Source: Planctomycetota bacterium (lineage in GTDB: Bacteria > Planctomycetota > Phycisphaerae > Phycisphaerales > Phycisphaeraceae). From it: DNA of 64,000 bases. The notes beneath the pieces were generated by a model. The model was not told the DNA's origin, ran no database searches, and was given only the letters and a program-made list of their open reading frames with translations. Made by a program: the position numbers and the translations under genes. This document shows positions 1-7,407 of the stretch, piece by piece (the first letter of the stretch is position 1; every line of letters starts with the position of its first letter). The stretch covers positions 16,898-80,897 of the forward strand of contig JAIOPN010000004.1 in the NCBI GenBank assembly GCA_021413865.1, in the 5' to 3' direction.

Positions 1-30
1 ATTTTTGGCCGCGGAGTTTTCCACGACGCC

Positions 31-377
31 ATGCAGCCCGAACTCAAAGTCATCTCGGACTTCTACGACTTCATGCTGTACCTCATCCAGCGGATCGAGA
101 AGTTCCCGCGGCACCACCGCTACTCCCTGGGGATCGCGATGGAGAACCGGCTGCAGACCATCCTGGGCCTGCTGATCCGCGCCCGCTACAGCTCCGACAA
201 GCAGGCATGGCTTGACGACGCGAACATCGAGCTGGATATCCTGCGCTTCCAGGTGCGGCTGGCGACGGACCTCAAGGCCATGGCGGTCAACAGCCAGGGC
301 CACGCCGTGAAGCTGATGCAGGGCGTCGGCGCGCAGATCGGGGGCTGGTCAAGTCGCTCAAGGGGGCGCAGGCGTGA
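31..377 (+). pseudogene. avd: Avd-like four-helix-bundle protein of a diversity-generating retroelement, frameshifted
   Basis: The protein starting at ATG 31 has the heptad-rich pattern of DGR accessory protein Avd (KVISDFYDFMLYLIQRIEKFPR..., then a LEDA-like helix, 'NIELDILRFQVRLATDLKAM' and a C-terminal 'IGGW'). In Avd the end normally reads GGW-LKSL. Here one base seems to be missing after the Trp codon at 346-348, so the reading frame leaves the family sequence. Restoring one base gives W-L-K-S-L-K-G-A-Q-A and a stop at 375-377, which overlaps the GTG start of the reverse transcriptase at 374. Avd binds the RT and is needed for mutagenic retrohoming. No template repeat or variable repeat is visible in the 30 bases upstream. 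Unrepaired, the ORF runs on in the wrong frame to 534. Confidence 0.72.
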
Positions 378-783
378 AGCGGTACGGCCAACTCTGGGAC
401 AAGCTCATCGCCTGGGACAACTTGACCCTGGCGGCCGGGAAGGCGCAGCGCGGCAAGCGCGGGCGGCCGGCGGTGCTGGCCTTCAACTTCGCCCGGGAGT
501 TCGAGCTGATGCGGCTGGAGGCCGAGTTGCATAAGGGCACGTATATTCCGGGGGCGTTCCGCTCGCACTGGATCGCCCGCCCCAAGCCGAGGATGATCTC
601 GGCGGCGCCCTACCGCGACCGGGTCGTCCACCACGCGCTCATGAACGTCTTTGAGCCGATCCTGGAGCTCCATTTCCACCCCCACAGCTACGCCTGCCGC
701 CGCGGCAGGGGCACGCACGCGGCGGCGGACCGGCTGCAACACCTGATGCGCGGTCACGCCTACGCCCTGCAGTGCGACACCCG
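374..783 (+). pseudogene. 5' fragment of a DGR-type reverse transcriptase
   Basis: GTG start overlapping the repaired avd stop. The translation matches the N-terminal part of DGR/group-II-like RTs: 'MKRYGQLWDKLIAWDNL', 'RGKRGRPAV', the 'RPKPRMISAAPYRDRVVHHA' block and 'SYACRRGRGTHAAADRLQ', followed by 'YALQCDTR'. In intact enzymes this point continues into the first catalytic Asp block (CDIRKYFPSIDH) and later the YxDD box. Both are missing: after about 783 the frame has no RT similarity and the DNA becomes a DnaB-like helicase gene in another frame. The fragment therefore lacks polymerase active-site residues and cannot be functional. The frame stays open to 985 without RT similarity. Confidence 0.8.
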
Positions 784-1617
784 ATGGTCGACCGGCTCGA
801 AGCGGGCGAACCGGCGGCCGTCGGCCTCGACACGGGAATCCCGAGCCTCGACGCCATCACGGGCGGACTCAAGCCCGGCAACCTTATTGTCATCGGTGCA
901 CCGCCGAGCGCCGGCAAGACGGCGCTGGCGACGGGGATCGCGCAGCACGCCGCCGTCAGCCGCCAGCGTGGTGTGCATTTCCTGACCCTCGAAATGACCA
1001 CCGCCGAGATGCAGCGTCGCGCGCTGTCGCGGCTGTCGGGTGTGTCGATGCACCGGATGGACCGGCCCGACGGCCTCAGCGTCGCCGCGATACAGAACCT
1101 GCGCGCCGCCGCCGACGCGCTCCAGGACGCGCCGTTGTACCTGGATGAGTGCGCCGGATTGACCGTCGGATCGTTGCGGTCACGGGTTCGACGCGAGGCG
1201 GCACGACACGATATCGGCCTCGTGGTCGTCGATTACCTGCAACTCATCGCCGGCTCGGGTTCGGGGCGGGAGAATAGAAATAACGAGGTCGCGGAAATCT
1301 CCCGTGCCGTCAAGGTGCTGGCGTCGAAACTGGAAGTCCCGGTCCTGTTGCTCTCACAATTGAACCGCGTGTCGCGCGGAGAAGCCCGGCGTCCGCAACT
1401 GCATGACCTGCGCGACTCGGGCGCTATCGAACAGGACGCCGACATCGTGATCCTGTTGCACAGCGAGGACTACGCCCATCGTGGCGATCCCGGCCACACG
1501 TTCACCGGGGATACCGACCTGATCGTCGCCAAAAACCGCAACGGACCTACCGGGGTAGCGCGCGTGGCGTTCGATCCGGAGCGGGCGAGCTTTACTGACA
1601 TGGAGGTCGCACATTGA
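772..1617 (+). CDS. DnaB-like replicative helicase, RecA domain only (N-terminally truncated)
   Basis: About 280 residues covering just the C-terminal ATPase domain of DnaB: 'GIPSLDAITGGLKPGNLIVI', Walker A GAPPSAGKTAL, Walker B LVVVDYLQLI, the 'LLSQLNR' sensor, and the hallmark 'LHDLRDSGAIEQDADIVILL'. Full DnaB is about 450 residues with an N-terminal scaffolding domain, which is missing here. Either GTG 772 or ATG 784 could serve as start, and both lie in the junction with the truncated reverse transcriptase. The gene probably came from a phage or integrative element replication module and was cut by the same rearrangement. It is followed, with overlap, by a small ORF, an XRE regulator and an integrase. 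It may be a transcribed remnant rather than a working helicase. Confidence 0.75.
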   Translation: MRHPMVDRLEAGEPAAVGLDTGIPSLDAITGGLKPGNLIVIGAPPSAGKTALATGIAQHAAVSRQRGVHFLTLEMTTAEMQRRALSRLSGVSMHRMDRPDGLSVAAIQNLRAAADALQDAPLYLDECAGLTVGSLRSRVRREAARHDIGLVVVDYLQLIAGSGSGRENRNNEVAEISRAVKVLASKLEVPVLLLSQLNRVSRGEARRPQLHDLRDSGAIEQDADIVILLHSEDYAHRGDPGHTFTGDTDLIVAKNRNGPTGVARVAFDPERASFTDMEVAH

Positions 1618-1901
1618 GCCGCCGCACCGCCAACCCCGAGCTGATCGAACCCGTCGCCCGTCGCATCCTCGAGCGCGCCAGGCCGACCACCACGCCGTCG
1701 GACCGCCCCGTGTACGTCGTGAGGCTCGGGCCCGCGCCCGGCGTCGATCCCGTGCTCAGCCTCCGCCATGCCCTGAAATACGCCGACCGCACCTGCGGCC
1801 TGCGGGCGATCGCCGAACGGGATATCCCGCTGAGGGCGACCGAGGGCAAGGAAAGTGTTGCTATGCGGAAACTACATCGGTACAATGGCTCGCATGAGTG
1901 A
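1614..1901 (+). CDS. Small hypothetical protein of the integrative element
   Basis: 95-residue basic protein starting at a TTG codon that overlaps the helicase stop, so it is probably translationally coupled. It is rich in Arg, Pro and Ala with no recognisable domain, signal peptide or membrane segment. Its position between the helicase and the XRE regulator suggests a small accessory gene of the mobile element. The alternative is non-coding sequence kept open by high GC. Confidence 0.4.
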   Translation: MSRRTANPELIEPVARRILERARPTTTPSDRPVYVVRLGPAPGVDPVLSLRHALKYADRTCGLRAIAERDIPLRATEGKESVAMRKLHRYNGSHE

Positions 1902-2112
1902 AATACTCGACACCCTGCGGCGGATGATCCGTGAGAGCGGGCGGACCATCAGCGACATCGCTGACGCCGCCGACGTGAACAAGTCCATGTTGTCCAAGCT
2001 GATGAATCACAAGGTTGGGCTGAACGTGGAGAGCGTGGAGCGTGTGGTCAAGGCGCTGGGCGGCAGGATCAAGATCAAAACCGTCACCGAACCGGGCAAA
2101 CGGAGCAAGTGA
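1885..2112 (+). CDS. XRE-family helix-turn-helix regulator
   Basis: 75-residue protein (ATG 1885; ATG 1894 is an alternative). It contains one helix-turn-helix of the Cro/C1 class: 'TISDIADAADVNKSMLSKLM' followed by 'VESVERVVKALGGRIKI', the usual pattern of a small XRE repressor with a short C-terminal tail. It ends three bases before the integrase start, so it is probably co-transcribed with the integrase and could control it. A similar-sized XRE gene precedes the other integrase of this window (43661-43870). Confidence 0.7.
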   Translation: MARMSEILDTLRRMIRESGRTISDIADAADVNKSMLSKLMNHKVGLNVESVERVVKALGGRIKIKTVTEPGKRSK

Positions 2113-2115
2113 AAC

Positions 2116-3390
2116 ATGGCCAGCATCAGCACAAGCAAAAGCGGAGCGCGCCGAATCATGTTCTTCGACGCCGGCGGCAAGCGCCGGACGCTCTACCTGG
2201 GCAATGTGAGCAAGGCCGACGCCCAGGGCGTGCGCGTCAAGGTCGAGGCACTGGCCGATGCGCAGTTGCTCCATCAGGCCCCGTTGCGTGAGGTAACGCT
2301 GTGGCTCAAGGGGCTGGACAGCGTGTTCTATGACAGGCTGGCCGCCGTGGGGCTGGCCGAGCCGCGCCACTGTGCGTTGCTCGGGCCGTTCATCGACGAA
2401 TACATCGCCGGCCGCACCGACCTAAAGCCGGGCACGCTGGCTGTGATGAAGCAAGGGCGCGACGGCCTGGTGGATCACTTCGGCGCTCAACGCCGCATGG
2501 ACAGCATCACTCCCGGCGAGGCGGACGGCTGGCGGTTGAAGATGCTGGCGGAAAAGTATTCCGAGGCGACGGTTCGGAAGCGCACACAGGTTGCCAAGCA
2601 GGTCTATCGTGCCGCGATCCGTAGTCGGCTGGTGGAGTCCGACCCCTTTGCCGACCTGCCCAGCGGGAGCCGCGAGAACCGGGAGCGGCTGCGGTTCATC
2701 GACACCGCGACGATCGGCAAGGTGTTGGACGCCTGCCCCGATGACCAGTGGCGATTGATCGTGCTGCTGTGCCGTTACGGGGGCGTCCGTTGCCCCAGCG
2801 AGGTCATGCCGCTGACATGGGCGGACATCGACTTCCACACCCGCACCATCCGCATTACGTCGCCCAAGACGGCGCACCACGAGGGAAAGGGCGAACGGAC
2901 CATCCCGCTGTTCGCCGAGCTTGCAAAGCCTCTACAGGCCGCCTTCGACGCCGCGCCCGAGGGGAGCGAGCACGTCGTCACCAAGTACCGCCACGGCAAC
3001 GCGAACCTGAGGTCACAATTTGAGCGGATCATCGCGCGGGCCGGCGTGACGGTGTGGCCCAAGCCGTTCCACAACCTGCGGGCGTCGCGGGAGACGGAAC
3101 TATGCGCCACGTTCCCGTTGCACGTCGTCGTCGGCTGGATCGGCAACACCGCCAAGATCGCCGCCAAGCACTACCTCACCACGACCCCGGCGGACATGAC
3201 GGCGGGGGCGGACTTCGGCGCGACGCAGAATCCGACGCAGAACACGACGGAACAGGTAGGAACAGGCGGGAGCACAGAAAACGCGCCCGTGAGCGTATCC
3301 GCTACAAATACCGGGGAAAGCCTGGAAATCACGGTCGGCGCGGAGACGTGCGAAACTGCGGGAATGGGAGCACCAGGATTCGAACCTTGA
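2116..3390 (+). CDS. Tyrosine recombinase (integrase) with tRNA-derived C-terminus
   Basis: 424 residues. An N-terminal SAM-like core-binding region (about 95-190) is followed by the catalytic domain. Visible catalytic residues are Arg in 'YGGVRCPSEVMPLTW', the HxxR box 'FHNLRAS', Trp in 'VVGWIGNT' and the nucleophile Tyr in 'KHYLTTT'. The fold is therefore catalytically complete. A low-complexity Thr/Gly tail ends in 'GAPGFEP', which is the antisense reading of a tRNA 3' end, so the attachment core overlaps the end of the gene, as in many site-specific integrases. ATG 2116 lies three bases after the XRE stop. It would mediate integration and excision of the element to the left. Confidence 0.85.
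   Translation: MASISTSKSGARRIMFFDAGGKRRTLYLGNVSKADAQGVRVKVEALADAQLLHQAPLREVTLWLKGLDSVFYDRLAAVGLAEPRHCALLGPFIDEYIAGRTDLKPGTLAVMKQGRDGLVDHFGAQRRMDSITPGEADGWRLKMLAEKYSEATVRKRTQVAKQVYRAAIRSRLVESDPFADLPSGSRENRERLRFIDTATIGKVLDACPDDQWRLIVLLCRYGGVRCPSEVMPLTWADIDFHTRTIRITSPKTAHHEGKGERTIPLFAELAKPLQAAFDAAPEGSEHVVTKYRHGNANLRSQFERIIARAGVTVWPKPFHNLRASRETELCATFPLHVVVGWIGNTAKIAAKHYLTTTPADMTAGADFGATQNPTQNTTEQVGTGGSTENAPVSVSATNTGESLEITVGAETCETAGMGAPGFEP
3365..3386 (-). other. tRNA 3'-end fragment, probable attachment-site core
   Basis: On the minus strand the sequence has the T-loop TTCGAAT flanked by GG and CC, followed by TGGTGCTCCCA. This is a T-arm plus acceptor 3' strand and discriminator A. The expected 5' tRNA half (matching acceptor strand, D-arm, anticodon arm) is not present upstream on that strand (3387-3450), and the T-stem 5' strand is imperfect. 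This is therefore not a functional tRNA but an att core, contained within the end of the integrase gene. Confidence 0.65.
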
Positions 3391-3414
3391 CCGCGACCGC
3401 CCCGTACTTACACT
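3387..3414 (+). promoter_or_regulatory. Candidate sigma-70 promoter of the Gld-like ABC operon
   Basis: TTGACC (3387-3392) and TACACT (3409-3414) are separated by 16 bases, close to the vegetative consensus. They sit 46 bases ahead of the ATG at 3460. The -35 box directly abuts the tRNA fragment and overlaps the integrase stop codon, so this promoter lies exactly at the element boundary. No experimental support. Confidence 0.4.
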
Positions 3415-3459
3415 GGCATACCCGCCCGTGATTCTTCCTCACCCGCTTGTGTCCCCGCC

Positions 3460-4413
3460 ATGATTGAAGTGCAGAACCTGGTCAAGTGGTACGGGCCGAC
3501 GCTAGCCGTGGACGATATCTCCTTCTCGATCCCCAAGGGGCAGATCGTGGGGTTCCTCGGCCCCAACGGCGCGGGCAAGACCACCACGCTGCGGATGCTC
3601 ACCGGTTTCCTGCCGCCGACCTCGGGGACGGCGCGGATCGACGGGAGCGACGTGCTGACCCAGGCCGACGCCGCGCGGGGAAAGATCGGTTACCTGCCCG
3701 AGAGCACGCCGCTCTACCTGGAGATGCGCGTCGAGGAGTTCCTGCACTACCGCGGCAAGCTCCAGCACATGACCCGCCAGGAGCGGCGGGCGCGGATCGA
3801 CATCGTCTGCGAGCGGTGCGGGCTCTCGCACATCCGACGCCGGCTGATCGGGCAGCTCTCCAAGGGCAACCGTCAACGCGTCGGCCTGGCGCAGGCGCTG
3901 CTGCACGACCCGCCCGTGCTCATCCTCGACGAGCCCACCGCCGGGCTCGACCCCAACCAGATCGGCGAGGTGCGCAAACTCATCAGCGAGCTGCGCGGCA
4001 AGCACACCGTGCTGCTCTCGACGCACATCCTGCCCGAGGTGGAGAAGACGGCCGACAGCGTGGTCATCATCGCCGGCGGCCGCATCGTCGCCCGGGGCAC
4101 GCCCGACGAACTGAGGCGGAAGGTGTCGAGCGGGTCGCGCGTGCTGGTCGAGCTGCAAGCCGAGCCGGCGGCGGTGTCGGCGGCGTTCGGCGCGGTTCCG
4201 GGCGTGACGCTGGTGGACGCGGTGACGCACGAGGGCTGGTGCCGCGCGACGGTGACGCCCGCACAGGGGCTGGACGTGCGCGAGGCGCTGGGCCGCGCGG
4301 CCCTGCAAAATAGCTGGCCGGTACGCGAGATGCGGCACGAGATCGCCACGCTCGAACAATACTTCATCCAGATCACCGCCCAGCAGAGCCAGGGAGCGGA
4401 AGACGCGGCGTGA
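3460..4413 (+). CDS. ABC transporter ATP-binding protein, GldA-like
   Basis: 317-residue ATPase of an ABC-2 type exporter. Walker A GPNGAGKTTT (residues about 34-43), signature 'LSKGNRQRVGLAQAL', Walker B 'VLILDEPTAGLDP' and the switch His in 'LLSTHILPEVE' are all present. The C-terminal 80 residues are the variable regulatory extension common to GldA/NatA-like ATPases. It is first in a run with an ABC-2 permease, a GldG-like protein and a DUF4340 protein. In Bacteroidetes GldA-GldF-GldG work together in gliding; in other phyla the same set is widespread and its substrate is unknown. Confidence 0.9.
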   Translation: MIEVQNLVKWYGPTLAVDDISFSIPKGQIVGFLGPNGAGKTTTLRMLTGFLPPTSGTARIDGSDVLTQADAARGKIGYLPESTPLYLEMRVEEFLHYRGKLQHMTRQERRARIDIVCERCGLSHIRRRLIGQLSKGNRQRVGLAQALLHDPPVLILDEPTAGLDPNQIGEVRKLISELRGKHTVLLSTHILPEVEKTADSVVIIAGGRIVARGTPDELRRKVSSGSRVLVELQAEPAAVSAAFGAVPGVTLVDAVTHEGWCRATVTPAQGLDVREALGRAALQNSWPVREMRHEIATLEQYFIQITAQQSQGAEDAA

Positions 4414-4460
4414 AGCCGGCCGGGGCTGCACCCCGACGGCACGCATCGGACCGGATCGCC

Positions 4461-5180
4461 ATGACACAGATCATCGCCATCGCCAAACGCGAGCTCATGG
4501 CCCTGTACTACTCGCCGATCGCCTACGTGGTGCTGGCGCTCTTCGCGCTGGGCACGACGATGTTCTTCTTCCTCAATTTCGAGACCGGCGCGGCGGCGAC
4601 GATGCGCAACGTCTTTGAGGGCGTGGTGTGGCTGATGGTCTTCCTCGTCCCGGCGATCAGCATGCGGATGCTCTCCGACGAGTTCCGCGCCGGCACGATC
4701 GAGATGCTCATGACCTCGCCGATCTCCGACACCGACGTCGTGATCGGCAAGTGGCTGGGCGCGATGGGGTTCTTTGTCACGCTGCTGAGCCCGCTGGTGC
4801 TGCTCACGGCGGTGCTGGAGATTTTTTCCAGCCCGGACTACGGCCCGATCTTCACGGGGTTCCTAGGCCTGGTGCTCGTCGGGGGGCTCTATCTGGCGAT
4901 CGGTGCCTTCGCCTCGGCGACGACGCAGAATCAGATCATCGCCTTCCTCATCTCGCTCTTCATCATCTGCTTCCTCACCATCATCATGTACTACCTGCCG
5001 CAGGCCTCCTTCGTCGGCGGCGGGCTCCGCACGGCGATGTTCTACGCCAACGTGAACCACCAGTTTGAGGATTTCAACAAGGGCCTGATCGATATCCGCA
5101 ACCTCGTTTACTTTTTCTCCGGCATCGCGCTGTTCCTGTTCCTGGCCATCAAGCTGGTCGAGAGCAAGCGCTGGCGATGA
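4461..5180 (+). CDS. ABC-2 type permease, GldF-like
   Basis: 239 residues from ATG 4461. An in-frame upstream start at 4410 overlaps the ATPase stop but adds only a poorly conserved basic leader. There are six hydrophobic segments (for example 'AYVVLALFALGTTMFFFL' and 'IIAFLISLFIICFLTIIMYY'), and the region 'MRMLSDEFRAGTIEMLMTSP' is typical of ABC-2/GldF permeases. It would form the membrane channel for the ATPase encoded just upstream and is followed after 27 bases by the GldG-like gene, so these form one operon. Confidence 0.85.
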   Translation: MTQIIAIAKRELMALYYSPIAYVVLALFALGTTMFFFLNFETGAAATMRNVFEGVVWLMVFLVPAISMRMLSDEFRAGTIEMLMTSPISDTDVVIGKWLGAMGFFVTLLSPLVLLTAVLEIFSSPDYGPIFTGFLGLVLVGGLYLAIGAFASATTQNQIIAFLISLFIICFLTIIMYYLPQASFVGGGLRTAMFYANVNHQFEDFNKGLIDIRNLVYFFSGIALFLFLAIKLVESKRWR

Positions 5181-5207
5181 TCCGACGCACTGCGGGAGCC
5201 TTGCGGC

Positions 5208-7355
5208 ATGACCGAGCCGAACGAAGAAAAACCCACCGGCACACCCGGCCCCACACAGGGTCAGCGGAGGCTTCGGTACGGCCTGAACGTCACCGTCGCG
5301 ATCATCGCCGCGCTGGCGCTGACCGTGCTCTTCAACTGGCTTATCGACCGCCAGATCGAGCAGATGCCCCCCACCTGGCGCGGCTGGGTCCGCTACGACC
5401 TGACCAGCACGCGGCAACACAGCCTCTCCGAGCAGACCATCGGCGTGCTCAAGGGGCTGGACAAGGATTACCTGATCGTCACCCTCCTCCAGCCCCGCCA
5501 GCGGGACGACGTCTCCGCGTTCGACCAGGCGAGCGACCTGGTGGACGAGTACGCCCGCCGCTCGCCGCGCGTCGGCGTCGACCACATCAACCCCGCGCTG
5601 GACGTCGGCCGGCTCGACGCGTTTTACGGCCGGCTTCGTGAGCGTTACGCCAAGCAGTTGGAGCCGCTCAAGGGGGCAGTCGAGCATGCCCGCGGCGCCG
5701 TCGAAGAGATCAAGAAACAGGCCTCCGCCCAGGTCGCGCCGCTGCGGCGCATCGCCGAGGACCCGACGCTGGACGACGATGATCTCAGGCAGTTCGTCAT
5801 GCTGGTGGCCCAGCGTTTCTCGCGCCTGAGCGCGGACACCGACCTGCTCTTGGAAAGCATCGACGGCGACATCGCCCGGGGCCCCCTGCCGATGTACTCA
5901 CAGGCTCGCGGCACCTACAAACAGTTCTTCGTCGAGATGGACCGCAAGCTCTACGGCGCCGCCCTCGACAAGATGGAGCGCACCGTCAAGACGGCCTCCA
6001 CCCCGCCGTCGGTCAAGGATGGCCTGCTCGGCGTGATCGAGGGCCTCAAGGCCACCCGAAAACTGATCGCCGACACGCTGGCCGCGGTCGAGAGCCCGAG
6101 GCCCATCGAGGGCTACGACAAACTCGGCTTGCAGCTCGCGTCCCACGATAACCTCGTCGTGATCCTCGACCCCAGCAACGTACGCGTCATCTCGCTGAGC
6201 GAGATGTTCCGGCCCCTGCCCTCACGTGGCGGGGAGAACGATGGCACGCCCGAGCGTGCGTTCCTTGGCGAAGAAAAAATCACCGGCGCGCTGATCGCCA
6301 TGGGGCTTGAGCACCTGCCCATGGTGGTGTTCGTGCACAACACCAACCGCTCACCCATCGTGCAGGGCGGCGGGTTTTCCGAGGTTGCCAAGCGGCTGGC
6401 GAACCTGGATTTCCGCGTCGAGGAATGGAGCCCGATGGGGCGGACAGGCCCGATGGGCCAGCCCATGCCGCCGGGCCCTCCGCCCGAGCCCAGGCCCGGC
6501 CAGAAGGTTGTCTGGGTCGTCCTGCCCCTTGACCCGCCCAGCCCACAGAACCCCATGTCGCGCTCGGCGGACCAGGCGCTCAAGGTCGTCGCCGAACGCA
6601 CCGCCAAGGGTGACTCGGCGCTGGTTTTCGTTGGCATTTCTCCCGCCTCGCGCTTCGGGCCCGCCGACCCCATCCTGCAATTCCTTGATCCCTGGTGCCT
6701 CAAGCCCTCACTCGATCGGCTGGTCCTCCGCCTGGTGCAGGTCGAGACCAAGCAGACCCTGGCCAACAACCTGATCCGCATCGAGCAGTGGCCCGAGCAG
6801 TTGCCCGTCAGCAAGGCGGAGCAGGGGATGGCCGGTGCGGTCGTCTCGGGCTCGCCGCTCGAACTGCTGCCGACCGAAGGCAAGGGTGTCACGACATACC
6901 CCCTCATCGAGGCGACCGCCCCGGAGATGTGGGCCGAGAAGAATCTCTCGAACTTCCCCAATATCAAATACGACCCGGCGACCGCGTCGGACAAGTTCGT
7001 GCTCGGGGCGGCGGTGCAGGCCAAGGACAACCGTCTGGTCGTGATCAGCGACCCGAGCTGGGCGACGGACGCGGTAACGACCAACGCGGACCCCTCGCTG
7101 CGCCAGGGCGAAGGCATGGCGGAGATTTATGGCACCGCGTACCCCGCCAACGCCGAGCTTTTCATCAACAGCGTCTATTGGCTCTCGGGGCTCGACCGCC
7201 TGATCGCCGCCGGCGCGCGGTCGCAGGACGTCCGCCGCGTCGGCGCGATCTCCAGGGGCGGCCGCAATTCGCTGGTCTTCACCCTGGCGTGCGGAATGCC
7301 CGCGTTGATCACGGTTACGGGCGTCGGCGTGTGGATGATCCGCCGCCGGTCCTGA
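5208..7355 (+). CDS. gldG: GldG-family ABC-associated protein
   Basis: 715 residues with one transmembrane helix near the N-terminus ('VTVAIIAALALTVLFNWLI', about residues 28-46) and one at the extreme C-terminus ('LACGMPALITVTGVGVWMI'). The large intervening domain is therefore exported. The early 'RYDLTSTRQHSLSEQTIGVL' block is the hallmark of the GldG family, and an alpha-helical charged region (about 150-290) is inserted before the second half. It is the third gene of the ABC operon and probably the exported partner of the GldF-like permease. Its substrate is unknown. Confidence 0.85.
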   Translation: MTEPNEEKPTGTPGPTQGQRRLRYGLNVTVAIIAALALTVLFNWLIDRQIEQMPPTWRGWVRYDLTSTRQHSLSEQTIGVLKGLDKDYLIVTLLQPRQRDDVSAFDQASDLVDEYARRSPRVGVDHINPALDVGRLDAFYGRLRERYAKQLEPLKGAVEHARGAVEEIKKQASAQVAPLRRIAEDPTLDDDDLRQFVMLVAQRFSRLSADTDLLLESIDGDIARGPLPMYSQARGTYKQFFVEMDRKLYGAALDKMERTVKTASTPPSVKDGLLGVIEGLKATRKLIADTLAAVESPRPIEGYDKLGLQLASHDNLVVILDPSNVRVISLSEMFRPLPSRGGENDGTPERAFLGEEKITGALIAMGLEHLPMVVFVHNTNRSPIVQGGGFSEVAKRLANLDFRVEEWSPMGRTGPMGQPMPPGPPPEPRPGQKVVWVVLPLDPPSPQNPMSRSADQALKVVAERTAKGDSALVFVGISPASRFGPADPILQFLDPWCLKPSLDRLVLRLVQVETKQTLANNLIRIEQWPEQLPVSKAEQGMAGAVVSGSPLELLPTEGKGVTTYPLIEATAPEMWAEKNLSNFPNIKYDPATASDKFVLGAAVQAKDNRLVVISDPSWATDAVTTNADPSLRQGEGMAEIYGTAYPANAELFINSVYWLSGLDRLIAAGARSQDVRRVGAISRGGRNSLVFTLACGMPALITVTGVGVWMIRRRS

Positions 7356-7407
7356 CGCGGCCCGGCGACGCCAGCCCCATCCCCGTGACCCGCGCACGAG
7401 GTTCGAC

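Larger units (their letters stand above)
772..3386 (+). mobile_element. Remnant of an integrative element (helicase fragment, XRE, integrase, att scar)
   Basis: This is the tightly packed set of a truncated DnaB-like gene, a small ORF, an XRE regulator and a tyrosine integrase, bounded on the right by a tRNA 3' fragment. The left boundary is the junction with the reverse transcriptase fragment at about 772-784. The true element may extend left of the window and include the retroelement. The missing helicase N-terminus indicates deletion. Downstream genes are ordinary chromosomal ones. Confidence 0.5.

Noticed and set aside
31..783. Functional diversity-generating retroelement
   Set aside because: avd is frameshifted, the RT lacks its catalytic core, and no template or variable repeats are seen in the window.
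3365..3450. Complete tRNA gene on the minus strand
   Set aside because: Only the T-arm and acceptor 3' part are present; no matching acceptor 5' strand, D-arm or anticodon arm can be drawn.
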